DNA of 64,000 nucleotides from the NCBI RefSeq assembly GCF_910592395.1, contig NC_088318.1, forward strand, positions 3,596,001 to 3,660,000, in the 5' to 3' direction. This document shows, one piece after another, positions 1-12,258 of the stretch. The notes under the pieces were generated by a model. That model was given only the letters and a program-made list of their open reading frames with translations. It did no database searches and was not told the DNA's origin. Both the position numbers and the translations under genes were made by a program. How positions within the stretch are numbered: position 1 is the stretch's first letter; each line of letters begins with the position of its first letter. The stretch comes from Lineus longissimus (taxonomy: Eukaryota > Nemertea > Pilidiophora > Heteronemertea > Lineidae).

Positions 1-534
1 CAAGAAATAGATGGTTCTTAATTGATGAGCTAATATTTGGACTAACATGCACTGGTCATCGGGTCATTGTTAACTGTTAAATCAGTATGGTTGTCATTAT
101 GATAGCCTAAATTATCTTTAATTAGTTCTCTATTCGTTACTACGGATAAGCCTATTGGGAATATAATACCTGGAACTGTAAGTTCACCGATACTCATGCA
201 TTGACTTATCCAAAAACTAACTTTAAATTAGTAGGCCGGCCTAGTTGACCCGCCCGCCCCCACTTCCAGTGTATACAGCGGAGTCGATCGGAGCGTATAT
301 TTGAAGATACACGAGACGAATTCGCCAATAGGGGGTTTCTACTTGACTACACAACAACGCTATAGGCGTATTTCAGTGTATAAGCTGCAAACTGTTGAAC
401 ACGACCCAGTCCTTCATTAACGAAGCAGACACCTGAAAATGACCAATATGACCCCAGGCTCCTGCCAATAGTCCCCCTTTTATTCGGTAAAAATTAATTC
501 TGCGCGACCAGCACAGTAGGCTGCATCGCCTGGA

Positions 535-605
535 CTCCTGTGCAGTCCATTTCGACACCCTGACTGTCCATGGGCGACCCACCAGGCCGGTCCACTGCAT
601 TCGGA
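535..605 (-). repeat. Dispersed short repeat, copy 1 (minus orientation)
   Basis: On the minus strand this reads CACTCCGAATGCAGTGGACC, then GGCCTGGTGGGTCGCC, and ends near CGAAATGGACTGCACAGGAG. The same order of words recurs at about 2944-3034, 4525-4585, 4865-4935, 8823-8915 and 30357-30432. It is a short dispersed family of about 70-95 bp without coding potential; the partly self-complementary ends (GCAGTGGAC and GCAGTCCAT) suggest a degenerate MITE. Confidence 0.5.
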
Positions 606-1667
606 GTGTATGCATGCCAAGCTCCTGCCTATAGTCCCCTTTATTTAAAGTAAGTCACAAGAAGAGACTAGTTTTATTGGGGCGCAGGTGGCAACATTCG
701 AAACTTGAAGGGGATTTGCCGATAATCCAGTCTACATGTATGGTGGTCTGAAGCCATAATCGCATACAGATATCGACCAGAAGTCTAGTGTAACGTACGA
801 CAGTATTAAACGATATCCACCAAATTGATCGAAAATTAAATCCATCAAACAAAAAGATGTCAAAATGATAACTTTCGGTGTGCGTACCTAATTTCAAAAT
901 ACTACATGTGTACATTTATCGTCTCAAATTAAGCTGCACACTGAAATTTTGAGACACCCATCTGTTATGAAGGATTATGTGTCTGACATAAATACTAATT
1001 TGGGTCCAACCGACAATAAATGACCTTGAAATATAGGAAGATGTCCTTCGAGTTAAGTGATTTTAGAGGGCCGTTGCTCAGTACAGGCAGATACCGAAGA
1101 CGAACGTTTCCAGAAACCAACTTGATTTGTTACACACTCTGTATAGTGTTATTATTTGAAATGAAAATGCCATACGTATGTTGGAAAATTCAAAATAATA
1201 TCAACATAATCTTGAACGAAACTTAAATATGTTGTGTCCAAGTTACAATATAGCTGGAAAAGCTTTTGATTGTCATTGACATATAATACGTTTTGATATT
1301 CTATTAAACAGCTTCCACAAAATGGGGTGATCAGACGGGCACGATACGGAATTATTTCTTCGATCAACAAAAAATCTATATTTGTAATCCACAGACTAAT
1401 GATGCCATGGTAAAAGATATCGATAGCCGGGATTAATATCATATCGTGAAGAAACGAAGGTCAACTGTCTCGGTTCTGACAGCTTGAGCCAGAATGATAT
1501 ATTTGACCCTGGCATCGCAACGAATCGAATCTTTGCCAGTGACACATGAAGATGGCTGGAGTTATCTGCATATCAATATAGGCCTATAGATTATTATAAG
1601 CTCCAGTTCGATTCCATCCCACAGTTGTATCATTTATTGTGGTTTGAGAGGACTTTCTCTGACTTAC

Positions 1668-3894
1668 CATTGCATGTGATCCGGGCGAACGCGTCCTCCA
1701 AGTCGGTGCCGGTCGAATCAACCTTGATCATTCCGTTGTCAGCATACCTCAAGATAAACCTGCAAAGACACAGAGTACAGATTTCACGAGTATAGACTTT
1801 GGCATGGGATATTTTCAGAGGTGGAACTTGACAAAACCCTTGGGTTAAGGGCTTTCCACCTGTTATAGCTTTCAGTTGATCAGAGTACTCGTAAATATGT
1901 CAACAGGTCGTTGAAAGTGTAAAGGTTGCCAAAAGGCACATGCAGGATACATGCATTATGCGGTGATCCATGTGTCAAAACAGTTACGCCTTTAATGAAT
2001 ATTAGGAATACGTATAATACGATATATATTATGCATCAATTCGTAAAGTATGATTATATAGTACATGTATTTATAGTAGTTGAATCGTCAAGATAAGATA
2101 CGCTAGAATCTAGAGAAATGTATCTTGCTTGCCGGTCAAACGTAGCTACAATTCAACCTTGCGTTGGCGGAGGCGCAGTGACTTGGGACGAGGCTGTCTT
2201 TGCCAGTTATCGAAAGCAAAACTGACCGGAAGTGTGCCCAAAATGACGTCTTCTAATTGGCTTATTTCTATGGCGGCAGAATGCAGCACTTCTGGTTTGA
2301 TAAACTGACCGGAAGTCTCATAAAGGATACCCGGAAATCCCTGACGTGCGTGAGATGGTCAACTTCTCGGATGAAAATGACTAAACGCTCATGTTTTAGG
2401 GAGTCTGTGGTTGGAAAATAATGAGGGACACCATTGTTACACACAATGATAGTTTTTTTTCACAGGGAGCATGGCATGACTTCACAACTCGCACAGTCAG
2501 TCTCAATTAGAACTGGGTATACATAGCTTCCGTGATGTGATCAATATCATACATAGGCAAAGTAACCCAATTCAGCAACATGATATACTAGTATTTGCAT
2601 TTCCAACGTGCCTGTATTCTTACTCAACCAAAGAGCAATGCTTGCTAATTGAACGGAAAACCCCTCTACAATACCACAAAAGAATTCTAAATCAGATGTA
2701 TTTGGTGCAAATTGGCAAGTCAAAATGAAAATTAAATGAGGCGATGTTTTGACAACCCGACGAAGTGCAGCAAGTGACAATCAATCCCACGGCCGTAAAT
2801 GGCAAGACAAATCTTTTGATATCGAACCCAGACAATCGTTATAGTTCAATGTCTGGCAGATATATTCGCATGGACATTTGCAATAGAGGAGAGCGGAAGG
2901 CTGGTGGCGGTCATCTAAGAACGGTGGTTATCAAAGACTGATCATTTCACGCTCCGGACGCATTGGACCGGCCTCGTCGTGTCGCATGAAGGAACGACGA
3001 TCAGGATGACGAAATGATCTGCGTAGGAGTCTAGACCACTGCCGCACAATATGTGTGAGAAATGAACGTTGCAGCGAATTCATTATTTTCGTCGTCTCAG
3101 ATTTTCTCCTTCGATCTCGGTCATGCAGGAAAGCTCCCGATGAGTATTATAAAATCAGGTCAACAATTTGGACCGCGTAGCCCCAGGGAAGACCAATAGT
3201 TGGAGGTCAATTCTTAATTGGCACGCTATCTGTTGGTCTTCCTGATATCTTCGATATACTGTAGTATCAGACATGCTATGCGCATATAAATATATAGAGT
3301 ATATCAGAGGCCCTATACGATATAATCGTTCGAATAGTCTTGAAACGAGTTATGGTTATGCGGCATTTCCTGAGTCTACACGTGCTTCTAACAGACGTCT
3401 TGATAACCATCAGCAACGGCTTATTAATGCTTTTACTCCAGGACCACTGACTATAAACATAATAAAGTCGGAAAAAATTTAGCGTTTAGTTCTTGACGAT
3501 GCTTTACCGTGGTCGACCCGTCAGTATGTATAATCGCAAATATTCCTACATCTCAGGAAAAACATATGGTTGCAGAGTAATTGTGAAAAGGGTCATGTGA
3601 TTTAAGGACTCTCAATGACAACTTGAGTTGATATGCGACACTTCAGTACAACATGTACAAAAAGCCAAGTTGAAAAATGCCAATAGGTAACATGGTGAAA
3701 CTAGTCCACATTCTCTATCAAGCACTGTGACAAAATATCAAATTCCATAGGCCGGTATAGATCGAAGATACGTAGGCCTACCTATTGCTCTATGGAAAAA
3801 ATGAACCGGGCACTCACCATGTCGTCGAGATGTCATCGTCCCTGACTTCATCGTAGACATTTTGAATGGACACCTCATCAAGCTTACGTGACAT
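1668..3894 (-). CDS. Coactosin-like ADF-H domain protein, 5' part only (runs off the left edge)
   Basis: Two coding exons are visible on the minus strand. Exon 1 (3894-3818) starts with ATG and encodes MSRKLDEVSIQNVYDEVRDD and six more residues, ending in a Trp codon split in phase 2 before GTGAGT. Exon 2 (1759-1668) follows a CTTTGCAG acceptor, encodes FILRYADNGMIKVDS and the following TDLEDAF segment, and ends in phase 1 before GTAAGT. The pattern (helix with VRDD, then W-x-hydrophobic-x-Y, then GT-x-LEDAF) is the N-terminal half of the coactosin-type ADF-H fold, an F-actin binding module of the cytosol. Intron positions and phases equal those of the plus-strand ADF-H gene at 6246-9062, so the two are paralogues arranged divergently 2.35 kb apart. 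I found no third exon between 1 and 1667, so the rest probably lies outside the window. Confidence 0.8.
2944..3034 (+). repeat. Dispersed short repeat, copy 2
   Basis: Contains CACGCTCCGGACGCATTGGA, GGCCTCGTCGTGTCGC and ATCAGGATGACGAAATGATC, the same ordered words as the copies at 535-605, 4525-4585, 4865-4935, 8823-8915 and 30357-30432. It lies in intron 1 of the minus-strand ADF-H gene. No coding potential is visible. Confidence 0.55.
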
Positions 3895-6245
3895 CTTCGC
3901 ACAACCTTTTTCACCGAAATGGAGGAAACTCACAAAACCCCGACCGACTCAGCTAGACTCACTTTCCAAGTGACAATGAAACAAGGGGCGGTTCCCGCAC
4001 GCACACGTGACCTGTCGTCTGCTTAGGTTGAAAAGCCCGGATGCAAGTCATGAACCATCGCCATCTATGGGTCGGAAGGCGAATAGTGGTAATGTTTATT
4101 GAATTTCATGAGTTTTGAACCATTACCAAGACTGTTCTTTTCGTATGTTACTGTTACCGTTATCGCTGTTCTAGTAAGCATGAACACAAAATTATGATCA
4201 ATGGGATTTCAATTTAACTCCAGGGAGCCAGCAAATATAAGGCGATCAGGCAATGAAATAAACAGTCGGGTTTTACGTGACCCGCAGTTTCCTTGGAACT
4301 AGACATCCTTCGGCTCATCCACGTCACATCGCGAAGAGCCATGACAGCTTCAAATTTAGGACTTGAATGACCACTTTGGGACTGGCGGGCCGATACTTTG
4401 ACGTAGATCATCTGATGGGGGATGGAATGAGAGACCGATTCGTTTGTTGGGACTGAGATTTCCACACTGTTCTTACCATCACGTATATATAGTCACTATG
4501 GACGCTTATACTACCTACACTCTTGTCGCCCGAGGAAGTACCATCAGGATGACGAAATGGACTGCATAGGACCCTCTGCATGTACTATGGAACCGCTCAC
4601 TGACAGATTTTATTTCCACAAAGGACAAGCTTTCGAAGTCGGGCCTTGGTGACCACGTCCTCATAACCAGGGGTTTTCAATATACTCTGCCTCTCGATTT
4701 TTTAGAGAATTGTATATGACGTATGAAAAACCCTAAATTTGAAGCAGCGCTGGCTATGGCGGTTGTGATATCATCAAGGGTCACATTTCAAGGCGACAAT
4801 ATCGAGGTAATCTCTTTTGACTATTTTGGTGACAACTGAAGTAAACGTGAAGGTTGTCTGCAACACTCCACGGTACATGTACCGAGGAACGACGACCGGA
4901 TTACAGGATGACGGAATATATAGACTGCATTGGGGTTGCAAGTGGTACAATTTGACACTGATACTGAACGACAACACTATGAATAAGGATGCTGTCGACG
5001 AAGGCATAAAAGATGAAAAGCCGCGGACACTTTCCCTTATAAAAGTAGCAGCTGGATAAGCATGATGTTGAAATGTACATTAAAAAGATTATCTTCAGGA
5101 TTGTCGATTACTTGTTGATGATCCTCGGATGATCTTCCCTTGCTATTAATGTAATCGTGCGGTTAGAATAGATAAGGCAACGGCTAGAAATTTCCTAATC
5201 TTGCCATGGCAAATTCGTCAAAATAATATGCATGCACCATTGGGAAGGTAACTCTACTGTGGCTTTAGTCTCCTCGGAGAAATAAAATTATTCCTGTGGT
5301 GCGATATTGTTCTGTGATTGTTTGGAGACATGGCTCGGGAAACCTCGAGGGCCATGCAGCCTCGTTGCGCAGAACCGGAAGTCCATCAATATTAGATAAC
5401 GGGGTTGTGCTTTTGAGAATGCACGGGACCCTCAATTAGATTACACATGAAGGCGTCAAACCGGCCGTAAAGAAATAAGTAACCAAAAATAAAAACAGAA
5501 TATGAATATGCAGTTGATGATCAAACATCGTAAATAGTTGGGGATTCGATTGTGAATTTTCTTACTGCTTTGTGATGAAACCATGAAGTTGGAGATTCGA
5601 CTTTGAAGGTGCTGCTTCAATTACAACTAAGAAGTTGATGATTACTAGTCATCCATACTTCTTCAAATGCTTACACAGAAGTTGATGATTCTATGGTTCT
5701 ATGATTCAATCACGCACTTGGTGATTCAACTAGGAACGTGATGAAGCCAGCGACGACTTGCCCTCCAAGTGCTCTTTAGCAAGTTCGTTGCGAAATTATA
5801 AAATTTGGTACATGTACTTAATTGAAATTTGGACAACGCATCTGTGTCGTAACCATCATGTTGTTAAATTAAATACATCTTGTTCGTCGAGATTGATTTA
5901 CGAAAGAAATGATGGTGACACAGTCGTTAGATTGGTGTGGCCGATTGAGCCTATAGTGTCATTGGTGTGAAACGCATTCCTGCGGCACATGAGTTTAGGC
6001 GCTTTCGGGCCTGCAGACTCTTCGCCTGCTTTCTGTCCACAGAACATTCGCCGATGCAGAAATGCATAATTTTCACACTCGAGCCCACCGCCAAATACAT
6101 GTTTTTGCCTGTAGCATGCCCTTAAATGAAGTCCATAAAAGGTCGCGTTAAAAGGCCTCATTATCACCACCAAGGAGCGGAACAGGGGTCCCTCTGTGGT
6201 TGATTTTTTCGACAGTATGAGGGAACCCGTAACAAGTACGGTCAT
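3895..6245. other. Divergent intergenic region between the two ADF-H genes
   Basis: The space between the two divergent ADF-H start codons must contain both promoters. I see no conserved coding exon. It holds two copies of the short dispersed repeat (about 4525-4585 and 4865-4935, both with the CAGGATGACG..ATGGACTGCAT/ATAGACTGCAT core) and a degenerate repeat cluster at about 5495-5760. No convincing TATA box or other core element can be assigned by eye. Confidence 0.5.
5495..5760 (+). repeat. Degenerate tandem array of a GAAGTTGATGATT-like motif
   Basis: The words AGTTGATGATCAAAC, GTTGGGGATTCGATTG, AGTTGGAGATTCGACTT, AAGTTGATGATTACT, AAGTTGATGATTCTATG and CTTGGTGATTCAACTAG recur at irregular spacing of roughly 40-75 bp. 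Neighbouring T-rich stretches are similar too. This is a decayed minisatellite in the 5' flank of the plus-strand ADF-H gene; no function can be read from it. Confidence 0.5.
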
Positions 6246-9062
6246 ATGTTCTGGCGGAAAATTTGGCAATCGTTGGAAGACAACGAGACACTTATTGACC
6301 AGGGAGAGCGAGTTCGTGTTCATCAGGACGTCCAAACTGACCAAGCGGCTTACGGATCATTTTGCTGTCCACCTAAAATTACTCCGTCCGACATGGATCT
6401 GTTTAGCAAGCTTAACATTTTAGGTGATAAATCATCTGCAGACACCAAGCCCGAGAAGAAGGATGAAGAAGTTGCCCGCCCGGACGGCCTTCAGGCGAGT
6501 AGCGTTATAAACAATCTACCACGACAAGAGGATCTTGAAGACGATTTGTTGCATCCCGGCAAGTCCGATGAGACTCGTATGATCTCTCCCAATAATATCC
6601 GGGAGATCTATGAGCAGATTGACAGTGGAGCCGGTGAGGCCAGCTGGTGAGTTTTTTTCGTGGTTTCTTTAGATAAAGACGGACCCCAGGTCGCGCTGAG
6701 GATAAGCGAACATCAATCCCCTGGGAATGTGCGTGGGGCAACAAAATTGTTGTATTAACAGAGCGGAGGGCGGAGGGGAGGGGGGGGGGAGTAGACCAAG
6801 CATATTCAAAGTGTGGATGTCACCCTTTAATAACGGCCCTGTCATCAGTCAAGAAGCAACGCATGCAAATGCTACACGCACTCTTTATGTTTTATCGATG
6901 TATAAGCTTATATGTGATGGTCGGAACTCATTCATAATATACGAGCAGAGTCTTTCAAATAAATTATTTGAAATCTTACTTGAAAGACTCTGATACGAGG
7001 AAGAATTAGAGAACAATTAAAGGTCAACGTTGATCGCAGCGTCTGTTACGCAAGAATGGTAAAAGCAATGGTTCCTTGTTGTAGGCAGTCGGCGTAAAAA
7101 CGGCCCTTTTTTCAACGAACGGTTGCACCCGATGTCTTATAGTTTGGCTAATTACCCGGAAGACCAAGTATATAATAGGTGGTTCTGCATGGGGAGGTGT
7201 CCCTGGTGGTCTCGCTCGACCCTTGTCACCGGGTAAGCGTGCAATAATGGTATCCTCCCGGCTTTGACGAAGAGGCCATGCGTAGCCTACAAGGACTTCT
7301 GATCTGTATGTGATTTTGCCCTATATACATGTACTAGTTCATGCATGGAAGTAATATGTTTTTGCCAAACTGATAAACCCAACCTCCTCTTTTAAATCTC
7401 ATTCTCCGACAACAGCTATATTAATGATAACCATCATTGATTTATAGAATTTCATGAGAAAATTCTTCACAGTCCGCCGTGACGCGGTAGCTCGGACGTT
7501 TCCATGAGTACCCCTTCCGTGGTTCACGTACCGGTTTTCATTTTAATTTAAAGTCCGTGATTGCTTATTGTGACCTTTCCGCCTTATGCATTCAGGTTGT
7601 TGCTTAAGTTCTCCGATATTGCTGCGCGAGGTAAAGTGATCTACCTCGCAGCGTCAGGAACGGACTACGATGACTTCTTGAAGCTTTTGTGTGATGGTAA
7701 GGTTTTGCAAGAAAACACGTATTGTAAGAACTCAGTTTCAGGACCTTGTGCACTGGCATTAGAAAGATATGATGATCATTTCGCGTACTCATGTGAAGTT
7801 GATCGGTCATCAGAAGCCGCCTTCAGGACTCTCTAGGTGGCGCCCCTGCGTTGATAGGAGTGATGAACGATTGTGAAGGAATGGTTGCGGTTGAGGGATA
7901 TCGACTACCGCAACTGCAACACACAGTCGTTTTACGGCATAGCGCCTGTACATGCACACGTTTCAGGATCGCGAATGCTAATTACAAATAGTAATTTATT
8001 TTACCTAACTTTAGACGAGCCACACTTTTAAAGTATGAGAAAATGTGTAGCCACCTATTGTGAAACAGAAGATGAACTCGCATGTTTATGCGTGTTCATC
8101 ACATGATAGTTCCATTGCTATTTTGTGTTTTGCTCACTTAAAGGACCAACGAAGTAAATAACGACATAAACAAGCTGTTGGCTGCCCACTTTCTCAAACG
8201 TCTTGTCGATCCTTTAAATAATTGACACGGTACTCATAAGAATTTTCACATTATCTTTGCTTTTCCATTGTCGCAGACAGTCATATCGCATATGGATTTG
8301 CAAAGGTGCAGTACACGACTGCAAAGAAGACTAGGGAGAAGATCAACGTCCTTATCTGCTGGGTTGGCAAATACACGAAACTAACTGAAAAGGCTGGCGT
8401 CCTCGTTGACAGGGAATACATCATCGAGATGCTCAAGGTAATGATTAACATTACCAGAGGACAACACACCTTCCAAGTGATTAATTCTCAGGAAGAGATT
8501 GCCAGGCAACCTCCAGATCTATAACTGCGACAACAACTACACTTCGGACACAGTGGTATTAGCCTTACGACCCCATCTGGCTTCTCCGGGAGCCTGGGTA
8601 CGGAGGCCGTTTCAGTCGTTCTGTCATTGTCTGCGGGCATTGGACACTCCCTATATCCTTGGCAGCGCATCAGAACAGATTTCCGCATTCACAATGTGCT
8701 ATTGGAGGCATGACCATGTTATTATCGGTCCAGTTTAGAGTATACATTGTAGTAGTACTAGACAACCAGTGAGCTCTTTTTCAACTTAAAATAAAATGGA
8801 TAGATGTCAATCCACTTTTGAGAATGGATAGACTCCCACGGCAGTCCATTTCGTCCTACTTCGTTTCTCGTCACGCGAGAACCAATTTTAGGGGGAAGGA
8901 CGAGGCCGTCCACTGCCTTTTTTTTCCGTTTGTTGAATATCTTAATTCAACTTCTGTTTCTTCTTTTTCTTTCAGAACCATCACAAACTGTACGTAACCG
9001 GTTTGAAGAGTGAAATCGTAATGAAGAGGATAACGTTCAACGCACAACTGGGCAGATTCTGA
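6246..9062 (+). CDS. Coactosin-like ADF-H domain protein with N-terminal extension
   Basis: Four exons join in frame: 6246-6646, 7596-7696, 8277-8437 and 8976-9062, with GT-AG introns of phases 2, 1 and 0, giving 249 residues. Residues from about 113 on form an ADF-H domain: SPNNIREIYEQIDSG helix, W-LLLKFSD strand, SGTDYDDFLKLLCDG, AYGFAKVQYTTAKKTREK, INVLICWVGKYTKLTEKAG, and a last exon beginning NHHKLYVTGLKSEIVMKR. This matches the coactosin/ADF family, which binds actin filaments in the cytosol. The first 110 residues are extra compared with coactosin-like proteins (about 140 aa), are acidic and polar, and show no domain I know. Start choice is uncertain: Met50 (ATG at 6393, GACATGG context) would give 200 residues. 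AATAAA at 9528-9533 is a candidate poly(A) signal. Confidence 0.85.
8823..8915 (-). repeat. Dispersed short repeat, copy 5 (minus orientation)
   Basis: Its reverse complement contains GCAGTGGACGGCCTCGTCC and GACGAAATGGACTGCCG, the two ends of the short family also seen at 535-605, 2944-3034, 4525-4585, 4865-4935 and 30357-30432. It lies in intron 3 of the plus-strand ADF-H gene. Confidence 0.5.
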
Positions 9063-9767
9063 TAACGCCAGGTATGGAAACAGAGATCAGCGCTATGCAG
9101 TTGTCATGCAGTTCAACTGGTTCTTAACTTGCAGGATCCAGTTGGTCAATCGGCGTTAGAGACAGATACCAGCGTCAGCTCCTTCTGAGTAAATTTCATT
9201 TACAACAGCAGCTAAAGTTCAGAATGGGCGTGTCCATTTGGTTTGGCGGGAGCATCCTGAACTTCAGGCCAACACTCGGCACTAACGACCAAGCTTAATT
9301 ATGTGTGGAGGGGAGGAGGATACGACAGACTCTGGTTTTTCTAGGAGGATAGGGATATGTGGTCAACAAAATCCAGTTGGGCCTACCGTTGCGTGTGCGA
9401 GGAGAGAAGCATACGACTGACTCTGGTATTCGAGGATGGGACACGCCGGACGAGTAGCCTAAATGTCTTTGCAGATTGGAAACGGCATGGGACACAGTTG
9501 TGCAATTAGATTTGGTGATAAGACAGCAATAAATTCTTTCAGTAGACACCTTATGCATGAATGAAAACGCATATAACGCATACAGTATACATAATAGACC
9601 TAATATTGTAGATTTTTAGTATTTTTATCTGATTATATTTTTGTTTCTAACTAATTAAAGCGTGCTAACTAAACTTTGTCGTTCTCTATTTTTCCATTCA
9701 GTATTTTTTATGATCCGCTATCGGGAAAAAATATGGTACAGGAAGACATTGTCCCTGGACTAGCTAT

Positions 9768-9955
9768 AGGCCTGTATACACCTTTCCAGAAATGGGGCGC
9801 TGAGTGTCCGAAATAGTGATGTCATAAGGGGAAACTAGGCGTTATGGTGGAGGGACAAAGGAGATAGTCATGGTTGACCAACACACTTGAATGCCATCAA
9901 TGACGGACAAGGGGGAAAAGGTCAGTTCCAATTTCGGGAAGCATGTGTACTGAAG
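9768..9955 (+). repeat. About 185-bp dispersed repeat, near-identical to 51938-52122
   Basis: From TATACACCTTTCCAGAAATG through TGGTTGACCAACACACTTGA to ACGGACAAGGGGG and GAAGCATGTGTA, this segment matches the segment at 51938-52122 in direct orientation with only scattered differences and one small insertion. Such similarity over 42 kb points to a recently moving or duplicated element. No ORF spans it and no inverted ends are visible here. The rest of the 9063-10409 gap shows nothing I can support. Confidence 0.75.
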
Positions 9956-10409
9956 TGCCTAGACAGACCCTTTATGCGAAGAGAGGCGCACTTGTCGCTG
10001 AAAAATAAGTTGCCACCCCCGGCAGCGCAATCAGCTTGGACTTGACCATGCACCCTTTGGATCACTTTGTCCTATACGCAGGATGTTGGGGTATATACCT
10101 TTCACTGCTCACTGCGATTTGTGGTCCAGGTTGTTCCTGCTCTTACTGTTGTGTCCAATAAATGATTATGCAGAAGGATATATGGCTACAGAGACCAATA
10201 ACCTTTGTGTAGAGACAGTAGAGTCGTTTCCCCTAAGACAGTAGAACCGGGCTTTAGAAAACGCGGGACTGAATCACAACTCGGGGCAAAGACGTCTGGA
10301 ACACGAAACTCGAAAGTGACGGACGGTCTTCGGATCCCTCACGGTATACACGAACGATAAGCGACAACAACCATTTCGCGATGCATCACGGGATTCCGGC
10401 AAGTTCAAA

Positions 10410-12258
10410 ATGGAGAAACTTGAAATGTCTTTTGAGGTCAAATGGAAGTTGTTGTCTCCCTTCCTCTTGTGTTTCAGGCTGATTAAAGCCAATTTTTATA
10501 TAAATTTTAGAAAAATAGAAAAAAAATGTATTGTTTTAAAGCAAAGTGTTACCTTGACCGCATACAACCATGCATTGACATGTGTACTATACAAATTACA
10601 ATACATTAGGCCTATACATTACATACACACTTTCGATGTCTGAAAGTGAAACTTCCAACTTGCTAACCAACCCATGATGAAGGCTTTGCCATCGAATGCA
10701 GCGACCAGTCAGCTAGAACGGCATCGGCAGGCGAGGAGGGGATCTCAAGTACTTTTTGCAGGGCAATCGAGGCACCGGCCCAGCATCTTGAGAAAATCAA
10801 AATCATCCTTAAAAAAAATGTCATCAACTGAATGAGTGATGTGTAAATGACAGTTATTTTTATTGTAGGTCGAGCAGATTCTTGGACAGCGACGGAAAGG
10901 GAGGACTGTTGAGTTCCTTGTAAGATGGCAGGGGTGCGGGGAAGAAGAAGACACATGGGAACCCCTTAAGAACTTGGCATCCTGTGCAGACATGATTGAT
11001 GCCTTTAGGGAGTCCCACACAGCCGCCGGAAGTGTAAGTCTGTTTCTGAATTGTTGGAAAGGGGGTCAGCGGCAGTACTAGAACTCCAACCACTATACCC
11101 ATCCAATTGGTTGAGACACTTGGCCCTACTTTTAGCCAATTGGGAAAGTATGGTTGCAGTTGGTAACAAAAACTTAACTATGGGACGATGATGACAAAAA
11201 TAGGTACTTTTCGAGCTCTGCGATCATTGTTAGATAATGCACTGGGGACAAAACTCTTCGGCAGTCCAATTCTGATAGTAATTTGCATTTGTAATGTAAA
11301 TAACTATTTGCTGGACAAGTTTCTATGGCAGACCAATTTTACTTCATTCATGACTGTCTTGGAGTCGACACCATTAATTCTAGTAGGCCTAGGTGCCGTA
11401 CAGGGACCCAAGGTTGTTTTAAAAATTGTAAACTCATAGCAGACAACTCTGGCAGTATTTCTTCCTGACAGATTTGAAGACGTGTGTGTTTTGTAATGTA
11501 CTATTCAATGCAACTATTTCAGGTTCGGAAACCTCGCGGAAGAGGGAGATCTCGGACAACCAAGGTGACAGCGTCAAGCAGATCACGGTCGCGCTCTTCA
11601 TCACGAGGGCGGCCGAAATCTGCGACAAGAAAGTCAACACGAACACAACCTCAGGTCACTCCAGTGAGAAAGACTAGATCGGATATGATAGTGGCAACAA
11701 AGTCAATAGTTGAGAGAGAGGTAATTAGTAAATTAAATTGAAATTGTAAAAAAGTATGGAGGTGAATGGCAGGGTATGCTACTGTACTGACTTCATGTCT
11801 TATAGAGAGAGTGGGGGCAGTTGAAGGGGTTAACTCGTCGCCTTTCAACAGAAAATACAAACATGTTTATACGGCGGATAGACGCCCTATATAAATCTTT
11901 ACATTATGTTGATAGTTATTTCATGTTAAACATGGCTGTTGTGTTCCAGCAGATGTGAATCCTTATGTCACAAATTTACAAAGCTCTTCAATTTTTAATT
12001 TTAATCTTTCAGACGGAAACAAAAACGGCTTCTCAGGTTATCCAGCGTCACACGGACACAAGACAAATTACAGTAACAGAAACAAGGACAGTTTCCAAAA
12101 CAATTGCGTCCTCAAGTCCACCAAGGAAAGAATCATGTGCAAAGAACATTTGCAATTGCTTGAATCTAAGGCGAAGTGACATCCCAATTATCATTGTCGT
12201 AGCTTGTTTGGCCTTTATATTCATATCAGTATTGTTCATGAAGAGGCCTTCAAAGTGA
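10410..12258 (+). CDS. Chromodomain protein with basic Arg/Ser region and C-terminal transmembrane anchor
   Basis: Three exons are well supported: 10869-11033 (55 codons), 11523-11720 (66 codons) and 12013-12258 (81 codons plus TGA). All are phase 0 with good acceptors (TTGTAG, TTTCAG, CTTTCAG) and donors. The first encodes a chromodomain: VEQILGQRRKGRTVEFLVRW, then QGCGEEEDTWEPLKNL and a C-terminal helix. The second is rich in Arg/Ser/Thr (GRGRSRTT, SRSRSRSSSRGRPKSATRKS), like the basic stretch of lamin B receptor. The last ends in a 20-residue hydrophobic segment (IPIIIVVACLAFIFISVLFM) followed by KRPSK, the layout of a tail anchor. A first exon at 10410-10436 (MEKLEMSFE, Met codon start) would complete the chromodomain strand as FEVEQIL in phase 0, but its donor (GAG/GTCAAA) is weak. 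Total length would be 211 residues. One of three usual methyl-lysine cage aromatics is a Cys (WQGC in place of WKGY/F). I infer a nuclear-envelope anchored chromatin reader. Confidence 0.8.

Noticed and set aside
10663-11102. Overlapping minus-strand open frames of 80-97 codons
   Set aside because: They are shadows of the plus-strand chromodomain exon (10869-11033), which has clear family residues and splice sites; the minus frames show no known motif.
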